Shown piece by piece: positions 1 through 5,739 of a DNA stretch of 5,739 nt (position 1 is its first letter; each line of letters starts with the position of its first letter). The stretch lies in the NCBI GenBank assembly GCA_052388275.1, contig JBQTII010000156.1, positions 1 through 5,739 of the forward strand, written 5' to 3'. The notes beneath the pieces were generated by a model that was not told the origin of the DNA, ran no database searches, and worked only from the letters and a program-made list of their open reading frames with translations. The position numbers and the translations under genes were made by a program. The stretch comes from JBQTII01 sp052388275. Its GTDB lineage: Bacteria; Actinomycetota; Actinomycetes; Sporichthyales; Sporichthyaceae.

Positions 1-65
1 ACCCCGGGGGGTGTCGCGGCGGGGCCTCGCGCCGGGGCGTGTTGGGTGCCGATTGGGCCACCCCC
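1..65. other. Short stretch downstream of the NRPS stop; no clear gene
   Basis: These 65 bases follow the NRPS stop codon in the direction of transcription and run to the window edge. They are GC-rich and contain no convincing stem-loop with a T-run, so no terminator is called. On the minus strand a GTG at 59-61 opens a frame that remains open to the edge (starting VAQSAPNTPRREAP), which loosely resembles an NRPS N-terminal leader. However, the only purine-rich stretch directly abuts the GTG instead of lying 5-9 bases upstream, so a next gene starting here is only a weak possibility. Confidence 0.4.
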
Positions 66-3000
66 TCAGCGGACGTCCGCGGTTTGCGGGCGCAGGGGTG
101 GGCGCATCAGGGGAGCCCCGCCGCGAAGGATCACCTGGGCCAAGCCCGCGGGAGTGGGGTGGTCGAACACCTCGCGCACACTCACCTCGCGCCCCAGGGC
201 CGCACGCAGCCGGCTGACCAGCCGGACCGCGGACAGCGAGTGCCCACCGAGGTTGAAGAAATCCTCACCGGGGCCCGCGGCCCGCCCGACGACCTCGCTC
301 ATGACCTCGCACACCAGCGCGGTGAGTCCGGCGTCTGCGCTGGCACGGACCGGCCCGGCGAAGGCGCGACTCGGCGCCGGCAACGCCGCCCGATCGAGCT
401 TGCCCGCCGCGGTCCGCGGCAGGGCATCGAGCACGATCAGCTCGGAGGGCACCAGCGCCCCGCCCAGCAGGGAGGCGGCGTGAGCGCGGACCTGGGCGGG
501 ATCGGGCGCGGCCTGCCCCGCTGCGCCTACCAGGTAGCCGAGGAGGACATCGCCGTGCACAGCGACCGCGGCGGCCCCGACCCCCGGTGCCGAGGCGAGC
601 ACAGCCTCGACCTGCGCCGGTTCGAGGCGATGGCCACGGACCTTGAGCTGATCATCGGTGCGCCCGAGATACTCCAGCTCCCCCGCGTTGTTGACCCGGA
701 CCAAATCCCCGGTGCGGTACATCCGCGCCCCGGCGCCTTCGGCGGGGTCGGCGACGAAGCGCGCAGCGCTCAGCGCGCTCTGGCGCAGGTAGCCGCGGGC
801 CAGGCCGCGCCCACCGAGGTAGAGTTCGCCCGCGACGCCGTCGGGGACCGGCGCCAGCCTCGTGTCCAGGACATAGGCACGCACGTCGGGGTCCGCCACC
901 CCGATCGGCACCGTCGGCGCACCAAGGGCGGTCTCGGCCAGGGTGGCGTTCACGCAGGCCTCAGTGGGGCCGTAGCAGTTCAGAACCCGGTGCGCCCCGC
1001 GCCAGCGCGCGATCACCGCCACCGGAACAGCCTCGGTGCCGCACAGCAAGGTGGCACCCGCTGGCAATTCGGTCCCTGCAGGAAAGGTTGCCAGCACCGC
1101 CGGCGGCAGCGCCGCGACAGTGACCTGATGTTCCCTCAGATAACAGGCAAGTCCCTCGTCCGGGAGGCGGAGGTGCTCCGGCACGATCACCAGGCGGCCG
1201 CCGGAGAGCAGCGCCATGCACAGCTCCCAGAACGCCACGTCGTAGGCGAAGGACGCGAACTGCGAGACCACGCTCGCGGGTCCCAGGCCCAGGCGCAGTT
1301 CCTGCGTCGCGATCAGCTTCGCCACGCCTTCGTGTGGAACGAGCACCGCCTTCGCCTTACCGGTCGTGCCCGAGGTGTAGACCAGATAGGCGCCGTCGAG
1401 TGGGCTCAGCGCCACCGGCGGCTGCGGCTGCGGCTGCGGCTGCGGCTGCGGATCGTCTAGGCAGATCACGGGCACCGTCCCGAGCAGCGATCGCAGCGCG
1501 CCGGTGCTCACCGCGGCGACCGCCTCCGAATCAGCGAGCAGGTCGGCGCGGCGGGCAGGGGGATCGCCTGGATCCAGACACAGGTAGGCCGCCCCGGCGC
1601 GCATGACCGCGATCACCGCCGCGATCTGGTCCAGCCCGCGCGCCAGCAGGACCGCGACGACGTCGCCGCGGACCACGCCGGCTCGAGCCAGGGCGGCGGC
1701 GATCCGGGCGGACCGGGAGTCCAGTTCGGCGTAGGTCAGCGTGCGCTCGCCGCATACCGCTGCCACCGCCTCCCCTCGCGCGCGGACCTGACGGGCGAAG
1801 GCCGAAGGGAACGTCGTGAGCCCGTACCCGGATGCGGTGTCGTTGCGAGCCGCCGCCGAAGCGATCTCCTCGGGTGTGCGTACCCGCAGGCGGGACAGCG
1901 CGAGATCCGGGCGCTGCAGCGCGTCGCGCCACAACGTGACCAGCCGATCCGCGAGGCGCTCCGCCGTGGACGCGGTGAACCGGTCCAGGGCGTACTCCAG
2001 CGCGATCTCCAGGCCACCGTCCGGCCGGGTGGCCACCTCGATCCCGAGGTCGAACTTCGCGGTGGCGCCGGCCACGTCCACATCCGAGATCTCCAAGGAG
2101 GCGAGCTCCCAGTACGCCCGGTCCACCTGCTGGTGAGCCACCATCACCGAGAACACCGGATGACGCCCGGTGACCCGCGGCGGGTTCAGTCCCGCCACGA
2201 GATCCTCGAAAGGCAGGTCGGCGTGCGCGAGGGCGTCCAGGGTGACGTCCCGCGCTCGCTCGGTGAGGGTGCGCAGGCTCGGGTCGCCACCGGTGTCCAT
2301 CCGCAGCGGCACGCTGTTGACGAACAGTCCGACCAGGCCCGCGAGACGGTCGTCGTCCCGGCCGGCGACCGGGGTCCCGACCACGATGTCGGTGCCTGCC
2401 CCGAGACGGGTCAGCAGGGCGTTGACCACGGCGAGGGTGACCATGAACTCCGTCGCCCCGACCTCGCGGGCCAGCGTCCGCAGCGCCAGCCCGCTCTTGG
2501 CAGGCAGCGACCGGGTGACGGTGGCACCCCGGCCATCGAAAGGCGCGGTGCGGGCCCGGTCGGCGGGCAGCGCCAGCTCCGGCGGGGCTCCGTCGAGCAC
2601 CTCGCGCCAGTGCGCGAGCTGACGAGCGGCCACGCTCGCCGGGTCCGCGTGATCGCCGAGCAGGCTGCGCTGCCACTGCGCATAGTCGCCGTAGGTGAGC
2701 GGCAAGGGCTCGAAGACCGGGGCCTGTCCACGCGCCCGCGCGGCGTAGGCGGTTGCCAGGTCGGCGAAGAACGGGGAGTCGGAGGCCTCATCGGCGGCGA
2801 TGTGATGCAGTACCAGCAGCAGGACGTGCTCTGCGGCCGCGATCGGCAGCAGATGCGCCCGCAGCGCGCCCTGCCTACCAAGGTCGAATGGCGCGGCCGC
2901 CAACTCCCCGAGACGGGCAGGAAGCTCGATCTCGGACACCGGTTCCTCGCGCAGCAGCGGTACGGCGTAGTCCGTCTGGATCCGGGACGTCGGTTCACCG

Positions 3001-5739
3001 TCGACGACCTCGACGCACGAGCGCAAGGTTTCGTGACGTTGGATCAGATCAGCGAAGGCGCCGTGCAACGCCTCGACGTCGAGTGGTCCGCGCAGGCGCA
3101 GTGGGATCGGAATGTGGTAGGCCGCCGGATTGATCTCGTCATGGGTGTGCAGGAACCACAACCGGCGCTCGGATGCGGACAGCGGCCTGCTCTCCCGGGG
3201 TGGTGCGGCACGCAACTGCGCGCGCGGGGACTCCCCCGTACCGGTGGCCCCGCAGGTGATAGCCCGGGCCAGTGCGGCCGAGGTGCGGTGGGTGAACACG
3301 TCCCGCAGGGCGAGCGGAGCCCGGGTGAGGGCTCGGATCCGGTTCGCGAGGCGCGCGGCCAGGAGCGAGTGCCCGCCGCAGGCGAAGAAGTCCTCGCCGG
3401 GTGCGAGTGCGGGCAGCTCGAGCACCTCCGCCATCAATGCGGCGATGAGCAGCGCGAGCTCGCCGTTCGCTCGGGGAGGCGCGGCGGCACTTGACGATGC
3501 CCGCGGCGGAAGGTCGGTGAGCGCGGGCGCGACCGGCACGCCCGCCAGAGGTTCCTGCGGGTGTCGCAGCAGCTCTGCCAGTTCGGTGAGGATTTCCCTC
3601 GCCTGCTCGGCGTCGACCACCTCGCCGCGGTACTCCAGCGTGAGGGACAACGCCGGGCCGGGGTCAACGGCCAGCGTCAGCGGGTAGTGCGTGGGGTCAT
3701 CCTCGGTCAGCACCGACAGGTTCAGCCCGGGACCCGGGGCGCCGCCGGGCCCGTCGGGATAGTTCTCCACCACGAGGAGAGTGTCGAAGAGTTCGCGGTG
3801 GCCCGCGGCGGCGGTGATCTCGGGAAGGGACAGGAACTCCTGGTCCAGCAAAGCCGCCGACTCCTGCTGGCGCCGCTGCGCCGCGCGCGCCAGGGTGTCG
3901 CCGTCGGCGAAGCGCACCCGGGCCGGGACGGTGTTGATGAACAGGCCCACGGTGTGATCGGCATCGGGAAGGTCGCTGGGCCGCCCGCTGACGGTCAACC
4001 CGAAGACGACGTCACCTCGCCCGCTCATCCGGGCGAGCACGACGGCCCAGGCGGTCGCCACCAGGACTGCGGGCGTGAGGCCGGCCGCCGCAGCCAGCGC
4101 GGGCACATCGATGTCGCCCGACTCCGATTCGACACGCAGCGGCACCTGCTCCGCCGGGCCGGCCCCGGCCGCGATCAGGGTCGGGACGGCCCCGGTGAGG
4201 GCACTGCGCCAGGCAGCGCGCGCGCCGGGAACGTCCTGATCGCGCAGGTGCCGCAGGAACGCGCCGAACGAGGGGGCCGGAGCGAGCTCGGCGCAGCCGG
4301 CATAGAGCTGCGCCAGGTCGGCGACGAGGATGGGTGCCGACCAGCCATCGGTGAGCAGGTGATGCTGAGTCAGAATTAGCCGCTGGTGGTCCGGACCGAA
4401 TCGGAGGAGCAACGCGCGCAGCAGGGGTGGCCGCGCGAGGTCGGCCTGGGCGAGGGCGCCCGCCTCGGCGGCGGCGAGCACTCCGACGGCGGCCTCGGGA
4501 TCGGCGGCGCCCGAGAGGTCGTGTTCGCTCCAGGGAACCTGGGCGGCGCTTGCCACCGGGCTCACCCAGCGTCCCAATCCGGTGCGCAGGAAGGCGGCAC
4601 GCAGCGCGTCATGGCGCGCGATCACCGCGTCCAGGGCGGTGCGCAGCCGGGACGGATCCCACCCGCCGTCCAGGGCGAGGACGCTTTGGGAGAGGTAGAC
4701 CCCCGTTGCCTCGCCGAGTTCGGCGTGGAAGAGCAGGCCCTCCTGCAGGGGCGTCACCGGCCACACCAGGTGCGGGGTGCCTGCGAACCGGGCGCACACC
4801 TCGTCGAGTTCGACCTGGGTGAGCGCGAGCAGGTCGACATCGGACGGGGTCAGCCCGCCCGCAGCGCCCACGGCAGTGCTGTGCGCGGCGAGGTCGGTCA
4901 ACGCGGCGGCGAACGCGGTCTGCAGCCGGCTCAGTTGGTCCGGGGTGATCGCCGCAGCGAGCGCGCTGAACCGGATCCGGAGCTCCCCGGTGGCGAGCAG
5001 CTCGGCGTCGATCTCCAGGGCATGGGGGACCGGCAGATCCGGGGGGGATTCGGGCGGCACGAGGTCGTCGAGGTCGCCGACCGGCTCGAAGAAGCCCGGC
5101 GGGTGCGAGGCGGTGTCCACGCCGGTTTCGGCAACTCGCCCGTAGTAGTTCAGGACGACCTCGGGCGCCGGCAGGGCTCCCAGCCGCTCGCGGGTGTCCG
5201 GATCCAGGTAGCGCACCAGGCCGTAGGTCAGGCCGTCGGTGCCGCCGGGCAGCGCCCGGCGCGCCTCCTTCACCGTGCGCAGCACTTCCCGCAGCCCCTG
5301 CGGTCCGCTCGCGCAAAGCGCGTCGATCGGCAGTCGCACCGGGTGCAGGCTGGTGAACCAGCCCACGGCGGCGGACCGGTCGGGCCCGTCGGCGCCGGTG
5401 TCGGCGCGGCCATGGCCCTCCACCGCGACCACCAGGGCTCGCTCGTCGCCGCCGGCCCCTCGAGTGCGCGCCACCGCAAGGGCCAGACCGGCCAGGAGCA
5501 CGTCGTCGCCGCTGGCGCGGTAGGCCAGGGGCAGTGCGGTGAGCAGTGCACTCGCGATCCGCGCGGGCAGCACCAGCTCGCGCTCGCTCGTGTCGGCGAC
5601 CCGGTCGGTGAGGGGGTCCGCAGCTCGGGTCCCGATCGTCATCGTGGGACGGTCCAGCACCTGCGCCCACAGGTGCACCTGCTCGGTCGCCGCCCTGACC
5701 CCGGCGCCCAGCGCCAGGGCATGGGCGCGGAAGGGGACC
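66..5739 (-). CDS. Nonribosomal peptide synthetase, C-terminal part, 5' end beyond window (E-C-T-C-A-T)
   Basis: This is a cytosolic multimodular enzyme that builds a peptide on phosphopantetheine arms. The frame is open from the right edge to TGA at 66-68, about 1890 residues. The GTG at 5676-5678 and nearby start-like codons are internal, because the upstream codons continue E-domain sequence, so the true start lies outside the window. Visible order by residue: E (1-285, N-terminal half missing), C1 (323-725), T1 (760-828), C2 (849-1280), A (1309-1788), T2 (1799-1870), then a 20-residue tail. Both carrier serines and the main A-domain catalytic motifs are present. The middle module lacks an A domain. 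No thioesterase is present, so the product chain must move to another protein. The frame shows no stops or shifts over 5.6 kb. The NRPS assignment is certain; the product is unknown, and no gene symbol can be justified. Confidence 0.97.
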   Translation of the reverse strand, partial: VPFRAHALALGAGVRAATEQVHLWAQVLDRPTMTIGTRAADPLTDRVADTSERELVLPARIASALLTALPLAYRASGDDVLLAGLALAVARTRGAGGDERALVVAVEGHGRADTGADGPDRSAAVGWFTSLHPVRLPIDALCASGPQGLREVLRTVKEARRALPGGTDGLTYGLVRYLDPDTRERLGALPAPEVVLNYYGRVAETGVDTASHPPGFFEPVGDLDDLVPPESPPDLPVPHALEIDAELLATGELRIRFSALAAAITPDQLSRLQTAFAAALTDLAAHSTAVGAAGGLTPSDVDLLALTQVELDEVCARFAGTPHLVWPVTPLQEGLLFHAELGEATGVYLSQSVLALDGGWDPSRLRTALDAVIARHDALRAAFLRTGLGRWVSPVASAAQVPWSEHDLSGAADPEAAVGVLAAAEAGALAQADLARPPLLRALLLRFGPDHQRLILTQHHLLTDGWSAPILVADLAQLYAGCAELAPAPSFGAFLRHLRDQDVPGARAAWRSALTGAVPTLIAAGAGPAEQVPLRVESESGDIDVPALAAAAGLTPAVLVATAWAVVLARMSGRGDVVFGLTVSGRPSDLPDADHTVGLFINTVPARVRFADGDTLARAAQRRQQESAALLDQEFLSLPEITAAAGHRELFDTLLVVENYPDGPGGAPGPGLNLSVLTEDDPTHYPLTLAVDPGPALSLTLEYRGEVVDAEQAREILTELAELLRHPQEPLAGVPVAPALTDLPPRASSSAAAPPRANGELALLIAALMAEVLELPALAPGEDFFACGGHSLLAARLANRIRALTRAPLALRDVFTHRTSAALARAITCGATGTGESPRAQLRAAPPRESRPLSASERRLWFLHTHDEINPAAYHIPIPLRLRGPLDVEALHGAFADLIQRHETLRSCVEVVDGEPTSRIQTDYAVPLLREEPVSEIELPARLGELAAAPFDLGRQGALRAHLLPIAAAEHVLLLVLHHIAADEASDSPFFADLATAYAARARGQAPVFEPLPLTYGDYAQWQRSLLGDHADPASVAARQLAHWREVLDGAPPELALPADRARTAPFDGRGATVTRSLPAKSGLALRTLAREVGATEFMVTLAVVNALLTRLGAGTDIVVGTPVAGRDDDRLAGLVGLFVNSVPLRMDTGGDPSLRTLTERARDVTLDALAHADLPFEDLVAGLNPPRVTGRHPVFSVMVAHQQVDRAYWELASLEISDVDVAGATAKFDLGIEVATRPDGGLEIALEYALDRFTASTAERLADRLVTLWRDALQRPDLALSRLRVRTPEEIASAAARNDTASGYGLTTFPSAFARQVRARGEAVAAVCGERTLTYAELDSRSARIAAALARAGVVRGDVVAVLLARGLDQIAAVIAVMRAGAAYLCLDPGDPPARRADLLADSEAVAAVSTGALRSLLGTVPVICLDDPQPQPQPQPQPPVALSPLDGAYLVYTSGTTGKAKAVLVPHEGVAKLIATQELRLGLGPASVVSQFASFAYDVAFWELCMALLSGGRLVIVPEHLRLPDEGLACYLREHQVTVAALPPAVLATFPAGTELPAGATLLCGTEAVPVAVIARWRGAHRVLNCYGPTEACVNATLAETALGAPTVPIGVADPDVRAYVLDTRLAPVPDGVAGELYLGGRGLARGYLRQSALSAARFVADPAEGAGARMYRTGDLVRVNNAGELEYLGRTDDQLKVRGHRLEPAQVEAVLASAPGVGAAAVAVHGDVLLGYLVGAAGQAAPDPAQVRAHAASLLGGALVPSELIVLDALPRTAAGKLDRAALPAPSRAFAGPVRASADAGLTALVCEVMSEVVGRAAGPGEDFFNLGGHSLSAVRLVSRLRAALGREVSVREVFDHPTPAGLAQVILRGGAPLMRPPLRPQTADVR
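129..344 (-). other. Carrier (T/PCP) domain 2, last domain of the protein
   Basis: This is the peptidyl carrier loaded by the preceding A domain. GEDFFNLGGHSLSAVRL holds the phosphopantetheine serine at residue 1834 (codon 237-239), followed by an LRAALGREVSVREVFDHPT segment typical of carrier helices 2-3. It resembles T1 in sequence (shared PGEDFF..GGHSL and VREVF/LRDVF cores). Only about 20 residues, rich in proline and arginine, remain before the stop. There is no thioesterase or recognisable second catalytic domain, so the peptide must be handed to a partner protein or released by a separate enzyme. The short tail could act in docking, but it shows no motif that I recognise. Confidence 0.95.
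375..1814 (-). other. Adenylation (A) domain of the last module
   Basis: This domain activates one amino acid with ATP and loads it on T2. Core motifs in order: LTYAEL (residues 1334-1339), MRAGAAYLCLDPGDP (A2), YTSGTTGKAKAV (1454-1465, A3 P-loop), YDVAFWE (A4), NCYGPTE (1587-1593, A5), GELYLGGRGLARGYL (A6), YRTGDL (1674-1679, A7), GRTDDQLKVRGHR (A8) and AGKLDR with the catalytic lysine at 1780 (A10). Aligned by eye to the GrsA Phe domain without gaps between positions 235 and 278, the pocket residues read D-V-W-A-L-G-C-V-N-K. I cannot match this to a standard amino acid; the L-G and N-K positions are shared with the published DMENLGLINK hydroxyornithine-type code, which is only a weak hint. 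A3 is atypical, with alanines where proline and glycine are usual. A (Pro-Gln)5 run sits between A2 and A3. All key catalytic residues are present, so activity is expected. Confidence 0.95.
1418..1451. repeat. Hexanucleotide tandem repeat inside the A domain
   Basis: A perfect CGGCTG repeat on the + strand has about 5.7 copies over 34 bases. Read on the minus strand it is (CCGCAG)n, coding for five Pro-Gln pairs at residues 1430-1439. It falls in the stretch between adenylation motifs A2 and A3, just before the SPLDGAYLVYTSGTTG segment, a place where A domains tolerate loop-length changes. The six-base unit keeps the frame for any copy number, so slippage would lengthen or shorten the loop by two residues at a time. 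Confidence 0.95.
1899..3194 (-). other. Condensation domain 2 (C2), L-L type by motif
   Basis: This domain should join the chain on T1 to the amino acid on T2. The start motif is LSASERRLWFL (residues 853-863), followed by AYHIPIPLRLRG and RHETLR (891-896), the wording typical of condensation domains that take an L-configured donor. The active-site segment is LHHIAADEASD: both histidines (978, 979) and the aspartate (983) are present, but the usual glycine after the aspartate is glutamate (984) and no tryptophan follows. Later motifs are intact, including DIVVGTPVAGR (1117-1127), VGLFVNSVPLR (1136-1146), DLPFEDLV (1174-1181) and HPVFSVMV. I recall HHIA.DE wording from other actinobacterial condensation domains, so the glutamate alone does not imply loss of function. 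Confidence 0.93.
3255..3461 (-). other. Carrier (T/PCP) domain 1 of an A-less module
   Basis: This is a peptidyl carrier domain holding the growing chain as a phosphopantetheine thioester. The GEDFFACGGHSLLAARL stretch is a clear 4'-phosphopantetheine site, with the attachment serine at residue 791 (codon 3366-3368). The flanking helices look complete, with a LLIAALMAEVLEL helix before the site and an LRDVFTHRT segment after it. It follows C1 after a linker of about 35 residues, leaving no room for an A domain of about 500 residues. Its amino acid would therefore have to come from a separate A or A-T protein, or the carrier is passive. It is followed by an L-L type condensation domain and has no E domain, so any residue it carries is expected to stay L (or be glycine). 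Confidence 0.94.
3564..4772 (-). other. Condensation domain 1 (C1), D-L type by context
   Basis: C domains form the peptide bond between the upstream chain and the amino acid on the next carrier. Visible motifs: WPVTPLQEGLLFH (residues 326-338), RHDALR (375-380), the catalytic HHLLTDG (459-465, both His plus Asp and Gly intact), a DVVFGLTVSGRP segment (576-587), GLFINTVP (598-605), and a late FDTLLVVENYP segment (651-661). The P-L-Q-E-G-L-L-F-H start and the HHLLTDGW core match the class that follows E domains and accepts a D-configured donor; its position directly after E agrees. It looks catalytically competent. It is unusual in being followed by a carrier with no A domain between. The D-L subtype is inferred from motifs and context, not from a tree. 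Confidence 0.92.
4884..5739 (-). other. Epimerization (E) domain, C-terminal part
   Basis: E domains interconvert the alpha-carbon stereochemistry of the carrier-bound aminoacyl or peptidyl thioester, giving a D residue for the next condensation. Family core motifs are visible in order: EGHGR (residues 107-111), VGWFT (125-129) followed by a HPVRL segment, LPGG..TYG (163-173) and LNYYGR (196-201). These correspond to the later E motifs (EGHGRE, RTVGWFT, P..G.GYG and FNYLGQ types). The earlier part, including the HHxxxDG catalytic motif, lies beyond the right edge, so activity cannot be judged here. EGHGR and the WFT..P wording separate it from an ordinary condensation domain. Its presence implies that the residue before this junction is D-configured, if the missing half is intact. 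Confidence 0.93.

Noticed and set aside
69..80. Perfect 12-base palindrome GCGGACGTCCGC over the last codons of the gene
   Set aside because: It has no loop and no T-run, so it is not a terminator. It overlaps coding sequence, and short GC palindromes are expected by chance in DNA of this composition.
39..1460. Long + strand open frame of 473 codons opposite the A and T2 domains
   Set aside because: It is antisense to clear NRPS coding sequence, is rich in Arg, Gly, Gln and His as expected for a mirrored GC-rich frame, and shows no recognisable domain.
1531..2676. Alternative minus-strand frame of 381 codons overlapping C2 and A
   Set aside because: The composition is typical of an off-frame translation of GC-rich coding DNA, and the real frame has continuous family motifs through this stretch.
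129..3461. Similarity between T1 (3255-3461) and T2 (129-344) DNA as a possible recent duplication
   Set aside because: The likeness is confined to the conserved carrier core and the flanking residues differ widely, which is normal for homologous carrier domains and not evidence of recent copying.
2133..3494. Long + strand open frame of 453 codons opposite C2 and T1
   Set aside because: The minus-strand frame here carries unmistakable condensation and carrier motifs. The + frame is a low-complexity mirror caused by the strong GC bias at third positions.
4609..5670. Second minus-strand open frame of 353 codons overlapping the E and C1 region
   Set aside because: It is Arg/Pro/Gly/Ala-rich, out of frame with the NRPS and has no motifs, so it is a shadow.
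5676..5678. GTG as the start of the NRPS gene
   Set aside because: The codons upstream to the window edge stay open and continue E-domain sequence (VPFRAHALAL..), and an E domain cannot begin in its middle, so this is an internal valine.
1..5739. CRISPR arrays, tRNA or rRNA genes, insertion sequences, riboswitches
   Set aside because: Coding sequence fills positions 66-5739, and nothing with spaced repeats, terminal inverted repeats, transposase motifs or RNA-gene features was seen.

Overview
The window is almost entirely filled by one incomplete gene on the minus strand: the 3' (C-terminal) part of a large multimodular nonribosomal peptide synthetase (NRPS). The sequence is very GC-rich, with strong G/C preference at third codon positions. 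The condensation-domain wording (an HHIAADE-type active-site motif followed by a ..DLATAYAAR.. stretch) resembles actinobacterial NRPSs, perhaps of the Nocardia/Rhodococcus type. The genus cannot be fixed from this window.

Layout, in the direction of transcription (right to left): the reading frame is already open at the right edge (5739) and stays open to a TGA at 66-68, giving about 1890 visible residues. Residues are numbered here from the first complete codon at 5736-5738. The domain order is: C-terminal part of an epimerization domain (E, 4884-5739); condensation domain 1 (C1, 3564-4772); carrier domain 1 (T1, 3255-3461); condensation domain 2 (C2, 1899-3194); adenylation domain (A, 375-1814); carrier domain 2 (T2, 129-344); a short tail; stop. 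There is no thioesterase, terminal condensation or reductase domain. The last 65 bases (1-65) contain no convincing gene.

How it would work: the E domain converts the upstream residue to the D form. C1, which looks like the D-L class that follows E domains, would accept that chain. T1 follows C1 after a linker of only about 35 residues, so this module has no adenylation domain (C-T instead of C-A-T). C2, which looks like the L-L class, then passes the chain to the residue that the A domain selects and loads on T2. Because the protein ends in a loaded carrier, the chain must go to another NRPS or to a release enzyme encoded elsewhere.

The main point of interest is the A-less C-T module. Its condensation and carrier motifs are intact and its linker looks like a clean A-domain excision. 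Lesser points are a proline-glutamine hexanucleotide repeat inside the A domain, a specificity code that I cannot match to a standard entry, and a departure from the usual HHxxxDG motif in C2.
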